The notes: generated by a model from the sequence alone, not told the origin. 64,000 bases of DNA from Roseomonas sp. AR75 (GCF_005222815.1 NZ_STGB01000003.1:310001-374000); one strand, 5' to 3'. Counted from the first letter of the stretch, positions 36,388 through 47,618 are shown. Numbers and translations are program-made.

Positions 36388-36956
36388 GGCGGCTGGTCTT
36401 CCTCACGCACCCCGAGGTCGTGATCGATCCGGCGGTGCCAGTGCCGGACTGGCACCTTGCGCCGGACGGGATCGCGAAGCTCCGCCGCTTCGCCGCATCC
36501 GGCGGGATGGCGGGCATCGGCGCCGTCTGGGCGAGCACCGAATGCAAGGCGATCGAGACCGCCGGCATCCTGGCCGCTTCGCGCGGGCTCGGCGTGCGGG
36601 TGCGGGAGGATCTCGGCGAGAACGACCGCAGCGCCACGGGCTACCTGCCGCCGCCGGAGTTCCAGCGGATGGCGGATGCCTTCTTCGCCCGCCCGGAGGA
36701 GAGCGTGCGCGGCTGGGAGCGCGCGATGGATGCACAGGCGCGCATCGTCGGCGCCGTGCGCGCCGCCGTGGCGGAGACGCCCGAGGCCGGCGATATCCTG
36801 GTCGCCGCGCATGGCGGCGTCGGCGCCCTGCTGCGGGGGCATCTGCTGGGCGCGCCGATCTCCCGTGCGCTGGACCAGCCCGCGGCAGGCTGCTGGTTCG
36901 CGGTGGCGCTGCCGGAATGGCGGCTGCTGACGGCGGCGTGGCAGGCGCTCGGCTGA
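36384..36956 (+). CDS. Histidine phosphatase family protein
   Basis: A 190-residue protein with the histidine phosphatase layout. The first motif is L-T-H-P-E-V rather than L-x-R-H-G; the nucleophilic His is kept but the preceding Arg is replaced. The second catalytic His is in V-A-A-H-G-G-V. W-H-L-A-P-D-G and W-A-S-T-E-C-K-A-I-E-T-A are family-typical. The substrate is unknown. TTG at 36384 gives a TTGA overlap with the lipoprotein stop. Confidence 0.75.
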   Translation: MRRLVFLTHPEVVIDPAVPVPDWHLAPDGIAKLRRFAASGGMAGIGAVWASTECKAIETAGILAASRGLGVRVREDLGENDRSATGYLPPPEFQRMADAFFARPEESVRGWERAMDAQARIVGAVRAAVAETPEAGDILVAAHGGVGALLRGHLLGAPISRALDQPAAGCWFAVALPEWRLLTAAWQALG

Positions 36957-37002
36957 GGTTGCCTCCGGCTTCCCCCTGAGTCATACCCGCCCATCCCGCA
37001 GA

Positions 37003-37200
37003 TCCCGCGCGGGAGAGAGGTGCAGGGGCCGAGAGGCCCCGGCATCCGCCGAAGGCGCAACCGGCCCCCGGAAACGCTCAGGCAGAAGGGCCGCGCGGGT
37101 AGGGACCTCTGGAAAGACGCACCTCGAACGGGGCGCGGCACCGACGGAGTAAGGCAGCCCGCAGGGCGCCGAATCTCTCAGGTCACGGGACAGAGGGGGG
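37003..37200 (+). ncRNA. Tandem glycine riboswitch
   Basis: Two consecutive aptamers with the conserved glycine-riboswitch blocks precede gcvT. Aptamer 1 (about 37003-37100) has GCGGGAGAG, CCGCCGAAGG, a GCAACC and GAAACGCTCAGGCA. Aptamer 2 (about 37101-37200) has CTCTGGAAAG, ACCGACGGAGTAAGG, GAATCTCTCAGGT and ACAGAGGGG. In known cases glycine binding turns on glycine-cleavage genes. About 50 nt separate the second aptamer from the gcvT start and would hold the expression platform. The 293-bp gap between genes is otherwise explained by this element. Confidence 0.93.
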
Positions 37201-37249
37201 CCACGGAAGACCCGACGCCATTCCGGCGGCGGGAGCCCATGGAGGCACC

Positions 37250-38356
37250 GTGGCCGAGTCGGATTCCGCGCTTCTCGAAACGCCCCTGGCGTCCCTGCAT
37301 CGCGAGCTGGGCGGGCGCATGGTGCCCTTCGCGGGCTATGCGATGCCGGTGCAGTACCCCGCCGGCATCATGGCCGAACACCTGCATTGCCGCGCCGCGG
37401 CCGCGCTGTTCGACGTCTCCCACATGGGCCAGGCGGAACTCGTCGGCGAGGGCGCGGCCAAGGCTCTGGAGGCGCTGACGCCGGCCGATGTGCAGGGGCT
37501 GAAGCCGGGCCGGCAGCGCTACGGCCTGCTGATGACCATGGCCGGCGGCATCTTCGACGACTTCATGGTGGCCAATCTCGGTGACCGCCTGTTCCTGGTG
37601 GTCAATGCGTCCCGCAAGGAGCAGGACCTGGCGCTGATCGCCGCCGCCATGCCCGCGGGCGTCACGCTGCGCCCGCTGCCCGACCGGGCGCTGATCGCGC
37701 TGCAGGGGCCGCAGGCGGTCGCTTCGATCGCGACGCTCGCGCCCGGCATCGCCGCCCTGTCCTTCATGGGCATCGGCGCCTTCGACATCGCCGGCGTGCC
37801 CGCCATCGTCAGCCGCTCCGGCTATACCGGCGAGGACGGCGTCGAGATCTCCGTGCCGGCGGAATCGGCCGAACGATTTGCCCGTGCGCTGCTGGCGCTG
37901 CCGGGCGTGCAGCCGACGGGTCTCGGAGCACGGGATTCGCTGCGGCTGGAGGCCGGGCTCTGCCTCTACGGCAACGACATCGACGAAACGACCAGCCCGG
38001 TCGAGGCCAATCTGGTCTGGACCATCGGCAAGCGCCGCCGCACCGAGTGGAATTTTTGCGGCGCCGATCGCGTGCGCGCCGAACTCGACACCGGCGCGAA
38101 GCGCCTGCGTGTCGGCATCAGGCCCGAGGGCCGCCAGCCCGCCCGCGCGCATACCGAAATCCAGGCGAACGGCGCCACCGTGGGCGAGGTCACCTCCGGC
38201 GGCTTCGGGCCTTCCGTGAACGGTCCCGTCGCCATGGGCTACGTCGCGCGCGAACACGCCGCGGACGGCACGCCGCTCGAACTGCTGGTGCGCGGCAAGC
38301 CGCTTGCCGCGCGCGTCGCGCCGCTTCCCTTCCATCCCCACCGCTACGCCCGCTGA
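37250..38356 (+). CDS. gcvT: Glycine cleavage system T protein
   Basis: A 368-residue aminomethyltransferase. It starts near the conserved L-H-R-E-L-G-G-R-M-V-P-F-A-G-Y and has L-F-D-V-S-H-M-G, then Y-T-G-E-D-G-V-E-I, L-G-A-R-D-S-L-R-L-E-A-G and G-E-V-T-S-G-G-F-G-P. It releases ammonia from aminomethyl-lipoyl GcvH and passes methylene to tetrahydrofolate. GTG 37250 has GGAGG 4-8 nt upstream; the nearby ATG at 37239 is out of frame. First gene after the riboswitch, followed by gcvH after 12 bp. Confidence 0.95.
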   Translation: MAESDSALLETPLASLHRELGGRMVPFAGYAMPVQYPAGIMAEHLHCRAAAALFDVSHMGQAELVGEGAAKALEALTPADVQGLKPGRQRYGLLMTMAGGIFDDFMVANLGDRLFLVVNASRKEQDLALIAAAMPAGVTLRPLPDRALIALQGPQAVASIATLAPGIAALSFMGIGAFDIAGVPAIVSRSGYTGEDGVEISVPAESAERFARALLALPGVQPTGLGARDSLRLEAGLCLYGNDIDETTSPVEANLVWTIGKRRRTEWNFCGADRVRAELDTGAKRLRVGIRPEGRQPARAHTEIQANGATVGEVTSGGFGPSVNGPVAMGYVAREHAADGTPLELLVRGKPLAARVAPLPFHPHRYAR

Positions 38357-38368
38357 GGAGCCGATCCG

Positions 38369-38742
38369 ATGGCCGAACTGCGCTTCACCAAGGACCATGA
38401 ATGGATCCGGCTGGAGGGCGACATCGCCACGGTCGGCATCACCGACCATGCGCAGAACGCGCTGGGCGACGTGGTCTTCGTGGACCTGCCCGAAGCCGGG
38501 CGCGACGTGGCAGAGGGCGAATCCATCGCCGTCGTCGAGAGCGTGAAGGCCGCCTCCGACGTCTATGCGCCGGTCGCGGGCAAGGTGGCGGAAGCCAATG
38601 CCGCGCTGGCGGAGAATCCCGGCCTGATCAACTCCGATCCCACCGGCGAGGGCTGGTTCTTCCGCCTGGAAGGCGTGGATGCGGGCTCGGTCGCCGCGCT
38701 GATGGACGAGGCCGCCTATGCCGCCTTCGTGGAGAGCGCGGC

Positions 38743-38746
<4 letters not shown>
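38369..38746 (+). CDS. gcvH: Glycine cleavage system H protein
   Basis: A 125-residue lipoyl carrier. The lipoylated lysine is K60 in [19 protein letters not shown] at the start and N-x-A-L-x-E-N-P-G-L-I-N after the lipoyl hairpin are conserved. It shuttles the aminomethyl group between GcvP and GcvT. GAGGAG precedes the ATG; the stop overlaps the gcvP ATG. Confidence 0.97.
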
Positions 38747-41646
<2,900 letters not shown>

Positions 41647-41660
41647 GCACCGCGTGCCGG

Positions 41661-41716
41661 CCGCCGCGCTTTCGCGCGGCGGAGCAAGCCCCCCGGATCG
41701 GCACAACCGATCCGGG
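41661..41716 (+). terminator. Two consecutive hairpins after gcvP
   Basis: Hairpin 1: CCGCCGCGC / GCGCGGCGG around TTTC (41661-41682). Hairpin 2: CCCGGATCGG / CCGATCCGGG around CACAA (41692-41716). Both stems are perfect. They separate gcvP from the PEP-CTERM gene. Confidence 0.6.
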
Positions 41717-41782
41717 TATGTCTACCAATGTATTGATTTGTAAGAGCTTGGTTTGCGCGGGTGCGGCGAGCTCAACCGTTTG

Positions 41783-41811
41783 TTGACTCCTTTGGTTGTA
41801 TTTCGCATTGT
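41783..41811 (+). promoter_or_regulatory. Weak candidate promoter of the PEP-CTERM gene
   Basis: TTGACT (41783-41788) with CATTGT 17 nt downstream (41806-41811), in a locally AT-richer leader 55 bp before the GTG start. The -35 is good, the -10 poor. Confidence 0.3.
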
Positions 41812-41865
41812 TGCTCCGAACAGGAGAGGGGAAGACCCCCTCGTTTCTCCCTTTGGAGTTGCATC

Positions 41866-42561
41866 GTGCGACGCACCCTCGCCGCCGCCGTCCTCAGCGC
41901 CGCCTTTCTCGCCCCCGGCGCGCAGGCTGCCTCCGTACTGCATGACGGAATCGCCGACTTCACGACGCTTGCCTTCAGCGGCGGCACACCCGTCGCTCCG
42001 GGGCGCAGCAATGCCGCCGCGATGTTCGACGGCGTCGCCAACAGCTTCCGCACCCTTGGAATCGGCGGCGCGCTGGTCGCGGGTATCCCGCTCGACCGTG
42101 CGATCGCCGAGGTGACGCTGGCCGAGTTCACCTTTGGCAACTCCGGCAACCACAGCGAGCAGGCGACCGTCGCGCTTGGCGTGGATGCGGATGGCGATGG
42201 CGTCGCCGATGGCGGCTGGGTGGATATCGGCGTGCTGCGCAACGGCCAGTGGGGCGGGCTGCCGCCCACCACGGCCGCGCCCGGCCAGACCATCGCCACC
42301 CTCACCGGTGCCTTCGACGGCAATCGCACCACCTTCACCATCACCGTCAGCGGCGGCGACTACAACCTGATCCGCTTCCTCGACGGGTCCACCGCCGCGC
42401 CCGGCCGCGACGGCTTCGACATCGCCGAGCTCCGCCTGGTGTCCAACGATGCCGGCCCGGACCTGGCGAATGTGATCCCCGCCCCGGGAAGCCTCGCGCT
42501 GCTCGGTGCCGGCCTGTTCGGCCTCGGCCTGACGCGCCGCAAGGATCGCGGCGCGGCCTGA
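41866..42561 (+). CDS. PEP-CTERM sorting-domain secreted protein
   Basis: A 231-residue protein with a signal peptide (residues 1-21, ending A-Q-A) and a C-terminal sorting signal: V-I-P-A-P-G-S, then a helix L-A-L-L-G-A-G-L-F-G-L-G-L and the basic end T-R-R-K. This is a PEP-CTERM variant (P-A-P instead of P-E-P), recognised by exosortase. The mature part has D-A-D-G-D-G-V-A-D, a calcium-binding-like loop, and beta-sandwich-like sequence. Such proteins go with exopolysaccharide export. GTG 41866 has GGAG 7 nt upstream. No exosortase gene is in this window. Confidence 0.75.
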   Translation: MRRTLAAAVLSAAFLAPGAQAASVLHDGIADFTTLAFSGGTPVAPGRSNAAAMFDGVANSFRTLGIGGALVAGIPLDRAIAEVTLAEFTFGNSGNHSEQATVALGVDADGDGVADGGWVDIGVLRNGQWGGLPPTTAAPGQTIATLTGAFDGNRTTFTITVSGGDYNLIRFLDGSTAAPGRDGFDIAELRLVSNDAGPDLANVIPAPGSLALLGAGLFGLGLTRRKDRGAA

Positions 42562-42575
42562 TCGCGACGCGTCAT

Positions 42576-42595
42576 CGCGCCGCGCTTGCGGCGCG
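42576..42595 (+). terminator. Hairpin after the PEP-CTERM gene
   Basis: CGCGCCGC / GCGGCGCG, 8 bp around GCTT, 15 bp past the stop and 24 bp before the Nudix start. No U-tract. Confidence 0.4.
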
Positions 42596-42619
42596 GTGCG
42601 GGCCGGGCGACGAAGGGGC

Positions 42620-43180
42620 ATGGACGACGCGCCCCCCTGGACCCTGCTCGACAGCCGCACCCTCGTGCAGGACCGCTGGATCAGCTTGCGGGCCGATCGG
42701 CTGCGCACCGCGGAGGGGGCGGAGCTCTCCCCCTGGTATGTGCTGGACTACCCGGACTGGGCGGCGGTCGTCGCGCTGACCGATGACGACCGGATGGTGC
42801 TGGTCCGGCAGTGGCGCCATGCCGCGCAGGCCTGGTGCCTCGAATTGCCGGGCGGCGTCATGGACCCCGGCGATGCCGACCCCCTCTCCGCCGTCCGGCG
42901 CGAACTGCTCGAGGAAACCGGGCACGCCGCGCGCAACTGGCGGTATCTCTACGCCGCCTACCCCAACCCGGCGATCCAGACGAACCGCATCCATTTCGTG
43001 CTGGCCGAGGGGGCGCATCCCGCCGGCGCCATGGCGCATGAGCCTGGCGAGACGATGCAGCTTGCCTGCCTTCCCGTCGCCGAGGTGCTGGCGGGCATCG
43101 GCCAGGGGATGCTGCACCAGGCGATGCATGTCGGCGCCGCGCTCGCCGGCCTGGCGGCGGCAGGGAGGATAAGGCTGTGA
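42620..43180 (+). CDS. Nudix hydrolase (ADP-sugar pyrophosphatase-like)
   Basis: A 186-residue Nudix protein. The box runs L-P-G-G-V-M-D-P-G-D-A-D-P and ends R-R-E-L-L-E-E-T-G, so the metal-binding R-E-L-L-E-E-T-G core is intact. The first half has one extra residue and lacks the usual glutamate (D or A instead). The N-terminal W-I-S-L-R-A-D-R-L and Y-V-L-D-Y-P-D segments resemble ADP-ribose pyrophosphatases. GTGA overlap with the GNAT gene. Confidence 0.8.
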   Translation: MDDAPPWTLLDSRTLVQDRWISLRADRLRTAEGAELSPWYVLDYPDWAAVVALTDDDRMVLVRQWRHAAQAWCLELPGGVMDPGDADPLSAVRRELLEETGHAARNWRYLYAAYPNPAIQTNRIHFVLAEGAHPAGAMAHEPGETMQLACLPVAEVLAGIGQGMLHQAMHVGAALAGLAAAGRIRL

Positions 43181-43629
43181 CCGATATCCGCGTCGTCCCT
43201 CTCGCCCCGCATCACCGCGAGGATTGGGAGCGCCTCTACGCCGCCTATGCTGCCTTCTACCGCGTTTCCCAGACGCCGGAGATGCGCGCAACGGTCTGGG
43301 GCTGGATCATGGACCCCGCGCATGAGGTCAAGGCGCTGGTGGCAGAGGATGCCGACGGCCGCGCAGTGGGCCTCGCGCATTACCGCCCCTTCGCGCGGCC
43401 GCTGGCGGCGAGCACAGGCGGCTTCCTGGATGACCTGTTCGTCGCGCCGGCGGCGCGCGGGACGCGCGTGGCCGATGCGCTGATCGAGGCGCTGGCGGCG
43501 GAAGGTCGCGCGCGAGGCTGGAGCCTGATCCGCTGGATCACGGCGGACGACAATTTCCGGGCGCGCGGCGTCTATGACCGGCTGGCGACCCGGACCATGT
43601 GGATCACCTATGACCGCAAGCTCGACTGA
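43177..43629 (+). CDS. GNAT-family N-acetyltransferase
   Basis: A 150-residue acetyltransferase. Motif A is L-F-V-A-P-A-A-R-G-T-R-V-A-D-A-L-I, which supplies the acetyl-CoA pyrophosphate loop (R-G-x-R-V-A instead of R-G-x-G-x-G/A). A late F-R-A-R-G-V-Y-D-R-L completes the fold. The substrate is unknown. The start is GTG inside the Nudix stop; the end overlaps the hydrolase gene by 20 bp. Confidence 0.8.
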   Translation: MTDIRVVPLAPHHREDWERLYAAYAAFYRVSQTPEMRATVWGWIMDPAHEVKALVAEDADGRAVGLAHYRPFARPLAASTGGFLDDLFVAPAARGTRVADALIEALAAEGRARGWSLIRWITADDNFRARGVYDRLATRTMWITYDRKLD

Positions 43630-44581
43630 GCGGAGGCCCGGCCTGCGCCGCCGTCTGTTGCTGGCGGCGCCGATGCTGCTGGCAGCGCGCCCGGCGCGGT
43701 CCCAGCCGCTCCCCGGGACCTGGCGCGACGCGGCGCGGGATCGGGACCTGCCGGTGCTGATCCGGCTGCCGGCCACGCCAGGCCCACGCCCGGTGGTGAT
43801 CATCAGCCATGGCCTTGGCGGATCGCGCGAGGGGCTGGCCTATCTCGGGCGCGGCGTCGCGGAAGCCGGTTTCGTGGCGGTGCATCTGCAGCACCCCGGC
43901 ACCGATGCCGCAGTCTGGCGCGGCGTGGCCGAGCGCGGCCCGGCGCTCGCGGCGGCGGCGCTGGATGTCGGCAATGCCGTCGCGCGCCTGCAGGACGGGA
44001 TCTTCGCGGTGACGGAGGTGCTGCGCCGGGCCGCGCAGACGGGCGATCCGCTCGCGGGCCGCGTGGATGCGGAGCGACTGGCCGTCGCAGGACATTCCTA
44101 CGGTGCCTGGCTGGTGCAGCACCTGCTCGGCCAGCGCCTGCCCGGCGGCGATCGCGGCCTGCCGCTGCCAGATCGGCGGCTGCGGGCGGGCATCGCCCTC
44201 AGCCCCTCCCCGCCGCGGGGATTGCCGCCGCGACTGGCCTTCGCGCGCGTGGCGACCCCGATCCTGCATGTGACGGGTACGGCGGACCATGGCTGGGTGG
44301 AAGGCGCGAGCCCGGCGGACCGCGAGATCCCGTTCCAGTCCATCACCGGCGCGCCGCAGGCCTTGCTTGTGCTGGACGGGGCGCGACACGCCGCCTTCGC
44401 GGACGAGGCTGCGGCAGGCCCCCGCTGGTCCGACCCCGCCTATCACGCCCGCGTCGCGGCGGTTTCGGTGCTGTTCCTGCAGGCGATCCTGATGCAGGAC
44501 GCGACGGCGCGCGCCACGCTGCGGGAGGGCGCGCCGGAGGCGCTGGAACCGGGTGACCGCCTGGAGACCAGGGGCCTCTGA
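43610..44581 (+). CDS. Secreted alpha/beta hydrolase
   Basis: A 323-residue protein with an R-R-R-L-L-L-A-A twin-Arg-like signal ending near residue 31. The hydrolase domain has V-V-I-I-S-H-G-L-G-G (oxyanion region), the nucleophile elbow A-G-H-S-Y-G-A-W, and a late G-A-R-H-A-A-F containing the probable catalytic His. It resembles dienelactone-hydrolase/PAF-acetylhydrolase-like enzymes; the substrate is unknown. ATG 43610 is chosen over 43574 because the signal peptide then starts close to the N-terminus. It overlaps the GNAT gene by 20 bp. Confidence 0.75.
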   Translation: MTASSTERRPGLRRRLLLAAPMLLAARPARSQPLPGTWRDAARDRDLPVLIRLPATPGPRPVVIISHGLGGSREGLAYLGRGVAEAGFVAVHLQHPGTDAAVWRGVAERGPALAAAALDVGNAVARLQDGIFAVTEVLRRAAQTGDPLAGRVDAERLAVAGHSYGAWLVQHLLGQRLPGGDRGLPLPDRRLRAGIALSPSPPRGLPPRLAFARVATPILHVTGTADHGWVEGASPADREIPFQSITGAPQALLVLDGARHAAFADEAAAGPRWSDPAYHARVAAVSVLFLQAILMQDATARATLREGAPEALEPGDRLETRGL

Positions 44582-44590
44582 TCCGTCGCG

Positions 44591-44821
44591 TCAGTCCCGG
44601 TCGCCGCCGCGGGCGCTGAAGCTCGGCGCATCGCCCGCCTGGACAGCCGCGGAGGCGCGCATCAGCGCGCGCTCGACCGGGCCGGACTCGCCCTGGGGAA
44701 GCGCGGCGGCGCCAACCAGCAGCCCGAGGAGCGCTGCGGCGGCGAGCAAGGCGTATTCCAGACTGACCGTTCCGCGAGTCTGACCCAGCAACACACCCAG
44801 CGAGGCGGGAAGATGTCTCAT
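44591..44821 (-). CDS. Flp-pilin-like small protein
   Basis: A 76-residue protein with R-G-T-V-S-L-E-Y-A-L-L-A followed by a hydrophobic helix. The G-x4-E-Y arrangement followed by a helix is the type IVb (Flp/Tad) prepilin pattern, cut by a TadV-type peptidase. No tad secretion genes are near. The polar C-terminal 40 residues are longer than in typical Flp. It may be a minor pilin or an orphan. Convergent with the hydrolase (9 bp apart). Confidence 0.6.
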   Translation of the reverse strand: MRHLPASLGVLLGQTRGTVSLEYALLAAAALLGLLVGAAALPQGESGPVERALMRASAAVQAGDAPSFSARGGDRD

Positions 44822-44983
44822 AATCTATCCAAACCGCGCTATTTCGGATCGCAGCATGACGACATTTTCCTCACAAAGCAATACAATTTTGACGCAAATC
44901 ACGCATCGCGCGCACAAGGCGCGACAATGCGTCCTTCGCGGATCGCTTTGTGCCGTCGGAAAGGTTGAGACTTCGCAAACGAA

Positions 44984-45009
44984 AACGGGGACCCCTGAGG
45001 GTCCCCGTT
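44984..45009 (-). terminator. Intrinsic terminator of the F0 ATP synthase operon
   Basis: On the minus strand AACGGGGACCC and GGGTCCCCGTT form a perfect 11-bp stem with a 4-nt loop (TCAG), and the following sequence is TTTTCGTTT counted from the end of the stem. It lies 36 bp after the atpF stop. This is the clearest intrinsic terminator in the window. Confidence 0.8.
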
Positions 45010-45045
45010 CAGCCGCCGAAGCGGGATCCGATCTGTCGCGGGCGG

Positions 45046-45555
45046 TCAGGCGGCCCGGAGTGCCCTCGGCAGGTCGGCCAGCGAGGCATCGATCAGCTTC
45101 GCATCGGCCTCGGCATCCACCGTCGTCGCCAGCACGTCCCGCGCCGCTGTCGTGGCAATCTCGGCGGCGGCGTGCCGCACCTCGGCCACCGCGCTCGCCT
45201 CCGCCGCCGCGATGCGATCGAGCGCCATGCGCTCCCGCCGCTTGGCTCCAGCCTCCGCCTCCTCGGCGGCAGCCTTCGCCACGCGCTCGGCCTCGGCGCG
45301 GGCGCGGGACAGCATCTCCTCGGCTTCCTTCAGCGCCGCGGCCCGCTCCGCCTCGGCCTCACGGCGCATCGCCTCGGCCTCGGCCCGCAGGCGCTGCGCC
45401 TCATCCAGTTCGGAGCGGATGCGGCTGGCGCGCTCGTCCAGCATTGCGGTGACGCGCGCCCAGGCCATCTTGCCCACCAGGGCGAAGAAGATGACGAAGG
45501 AGACGGCGACCCAGAATTTCGGGTCGAGCCAGAAATGCTCGTAGTGGTGCTCCAT
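45046..45555 (-). CDS. atpF: ATP synthase F0 subunit b
   Basis: A 169-residue subunit b: a short N-terminus, one helix (F-W-V-A-V-S-F-V-I-F-F-A-L-V) and a long Ala/Glu-rich coiled coil to about residue 145. It is one of two b-type subunits, forming the peripheral stalk with b'. AAGGAGG precedes the ATG. Last gene of atpI-B-E-F'-F; 11 bp after b'. Confidence 0.92.
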   Translation of the reverse strand: MEHHYEHFWLDPKFWVAVSFVIFFALVGKMAWARVTAMLDERASRIRSELDEAQRLRAEAEAMRREAEAERAAALKEAEEMLSRARAEAERVAKAAAEEAEAGAKRRERMALDRIAAAEASAVAEVRHAAAEIATTAARDVLATTVDAEADAKLIDASLADLPRALRAA

Positions 45556-45566
45556 CCGAGCCTCCT

Positions 45567-46064
45567 TCAGCCGGCCCGCGCGGCCAGCGCGCGGTCCACC
45601 GCGGCTTCGAGCCGGCCGCGGTCGGCGCCGCCGGCGACCTTCGCCACCAGCGATTCCGCCGTCTCGAGCGAGACCTGGCGAAGCGCGCCCATCGCGGCGT
45701 CCCGGGCGGCGCCGATGCGCTGCTCGGCTTCCTCGATCTGGCGCGACAGGCGCTTGTTCAGCTCCTCGCCGCGCGCCGCGGCCTCGGCCTGCGCCTGCTG
45801 CATCGCACTGGCAATGGAGGATTGCGCCTCCGCCCGCGCCTTCGCCGTGGCGTCGCGATGCGCCGCCATCGCGGAATCCGCTTCCGCCTTGGCCGCCTGA
45901 GCGGCCGCGAGGTCGGCGGCGATGCGAGCCCGACGCTCCTCCAGCACGCTTTCGACGCGCGGCAGGGCGTAGGTGGACATCACGTAGTAGAGCAGGCCGA
46001 AGATGATCAGCAGCCAGACGATCTGGGCGATCAGCAGCGGATTGCCGAAGTCGAGCTGCGGCAT
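45567..46064 (-). CDS. atpG: ATP synthase F0 subunit b'
   Basis: A 165-residue b' subunit: M-P-Q-L-D-F-G-N-P-L-L-I-A-Q-I-V-W-L-L-I-I-F-G-L-L-Y-Y is a typical b' start with its membrane helix. The rest is an Ala-rich coiled coil. b' occurs in alphaproteobacteria and photosynthetic lineages, where it pairs with b. GAGGG is 5 nt before ATG 46064; longer starts (up to 46139) lack support. Confidence 0.9.
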   Translation of the reverse strand: MPQLDFGNPLLIAQIVWLLIIFGLLYYVMSTYALPRVESVLEERRARIAADLAAAQAAKAEADSAMAAHRDATAKARAEAQSSIASAMQQAQAEAAARGEELNKRLSRQIEEAEQRIGAARDAAMGALRQVSLETAESLVAKVAGGADRGRLEAAVDRALAARAG

Positions 46065-46184
46065 GGTACCCTCTGTTCTGCGCTGCATGGGCGCGAAGCC
46101 GCCCATGCCACCCGGCCGCCGGACTGGCCGGCAGCCCACCGCGCGCGGGCCCGGGCGGGCGAACCCGCCCCGGCCCCGGCCGGA

Positions 46185-46409
46185 TCAGGTGAACAGGATG
46201 AGGAAGGCGATCAGCAGCGCGAAGAGCGCGACCGCTTCCGTCAGCGCGAAGCCCAGGATGCCGATCGGGAAGACCGCATCGCGCGCCGAGGGGTTGCGGC
46301 CGACCGCGGACACCATCGCGGAGAAGATGCTGCCGATGCCGATGCCCACGCCCGCGAGCGCGATGACGGCGATGCCGGCGCCAAGGGCCTTCGCGGCGAG
46401 AACTTCCAT
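46185..46409 (-). CDS. atpE: ATP synthase F0 subunit c
   Basis: A 74-residue hairpin proteolipid. Helix 1 has the G-x-G-x-G run (V-G-I-G-I-G-S), the polar loop is G-R-N-P-S, and helix 2 carries the ion-binding E58 in F-A-L-T-E-A-V-A-L. No Na+-type Q/S-T signature is obvious, so H+ is expected. It forms the rotor ring. The 120-bp gap to b' contains no second gene. Confidence 0.96.
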   Translation of the reverse strand: MEVLAAKALGAGIAVIALAGVGIGIGSIFSAMVSAVGRNPSARDAVFPIGILGFALTEAVALFALLIAFLILFT

Positions 46410-46458
46410 GGTGGTGATCCTTCCGTGTGTTCGGTTGGGGTAAGGGGTCCGCCGCCGC

Positions 46459-47214
46459 TCAGTGCAGATGCACGGCGTCGTGCAGGTAGATGCAGGTCAG
46501 GATCGCGAAGACGTAGGCCTGCAGGAAGGCGACGAGCAGCTCGAACCCGATCAGCACGACATTCAGCGCCAGTGGAAGCGAGGCGCCGAGGAAACCGAGG
46601 ACGCCGGCGCTGCCCATCAGCACCACGAAGGTGGCGAACACCTTCAGCATGACGTGGCCGGCGACCATGTTGGCGAAGAGACGCACCGAGAGGCTGACCG
46701 GCCGCGAGAGATAGGAGATCAGCTCGATCGGGATGATCAGCGGCGCCAGCGCCTTCGGCGCGCCCTCGGGGAAGAAGTAGCCGAAGAACTTCGTGCCGTG
46801 GATCGACAGCGCCACGATGGTCACCAGCAGGAACACGATCGTGGCAAGCGCGAAGGTCACCACGATGTGGCTGGTGAAGGTGAAGGCGAAGGGCAGCAGC
46901 CCGATCAGGTTGCCGAACAGCACGAACATGAACAGCGAGAACACGAAGGGGAAGAACTTCTTCCCCTCGTCGCCGATCTGGTTCAGGCAGAGGCCCTGGA
47001 TGAACTCGTAGGACGCCTCGGCCACCGATTGCAGGCGGCCCGGCACCACCGCGCGGCGCGCCATGCCCCACATCACCAGCGCGGTGATCGCACCGACCGC
47101 CAGCAGCATATGCGCGGTGGACTGGGTGAAGCCGACGGAAGCGCCAAGCTTCCCCAGCACGGGGGTCAGCTCGAACTGGCCCAGCGCGTCGATCGTCTTG
47201 CCTTCGGCAGCCAA
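46459..47214 (-). CDS. atpB: ATP synthase F0 subunit a
   Basis: A 251-residue subunit a with five to six helices. The essential arginine is in [15 protein letters not shown], and the preceding helix has I-P-I-E-L-I-S. It forms the proton half-channels against the c-ring. I take TTG 47214 as the start: GGAGAG lies 5 nt upstream and the deduced L-A-A-E-G-K-T-I-D start suits the family; no ATG occurs before conserved sequence. Confidence 0.93.
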   Translation of the reverse strand: MAAEGKTIDALGQFELTPVLGKLGASVGFTQSTAHMLLAVGAITALVMWGMARRAVVPGRLQSVAEASYEFIQGLCLNQIGDEGKKFFPFVFSLFMFVLFGNLIGLLPFAFTFTSHIVVTFALATIVFLLVTIVALSIHGTKFFGYFFPEGAPKALAPLIIPIELISYLSRPVSLSVRLFANMVAGHVMLKVFATFVVLMGSAGVLGFLGASLPLALNVVLIGFELLVAFLQAYVFAILTCIYLHDAVHLH

Positions 47215-47258
47215 CTTCGCTCTCCCGCCCAACCCAAGCGGGCCCGGCCCGCAGCTGC

Positions 47259-47552
47259 CTATTTCCCGGCGCGGCGTGGGGTGATCAGCCGATAGACGTT
47301 CAGCACCCCGGCAGCGCCGCCAAAGACGAAGAACAGGAGGAAGAGCCACGGCCAGGTACCGAGCCAGCGGTCGAGCAACCAGCCGAGCCCCACACCCGCG
47401 ATGAGCGCCGAGACGACCTCGACACCCGCCCGGAAACCGATCCCCCAGGTGCCCCCCTGCGGCAGCTGACCGGGCCCTGGCGAGGTGGGCTTCGCCCCCT
47501 GCCGTTCCCGCGCTTTCCGCAGCCGCTCCTCGAAATCGTCACTGTCCGGCAC
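47259..47552 (-). CDS. atpI: ATP synthase protein I (AtpI)
   Basis: A 97-residue AtpI: a charged N-terminus with F-E-E-R-L-R-K-A-R, then two helices (G-V-E-V-V-S-A-L-I-A-G-V-G-L-G and F-L-L-F-F-V-F-G-G-A-A-G-V). AtpI helps assemble the c-ring and may handle Mg2+. GTG 47552 has AAGGAGGAG upstream. First gene of the F0 operon; the F1 genes are not in this window, as usual for the order. Confidence 0.88.
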   Translation of the reverse strand: MPDSDDFEERLRKARERQGAKPTSPGPGQLPQGGTWGIGFRAGVEVVSALIAGVGLGWLLDRWLGTWPWLFLLFFVFGGAAGVLNVYRLITPRRAGK

Positions 47553-47618
47553 GCGCGCTCCTCCTTGCGGTCCCCCGCCCGGAAGGCGGCCTGCTCCTAC
47601 GGTGCAGGGGGGCGGGTG

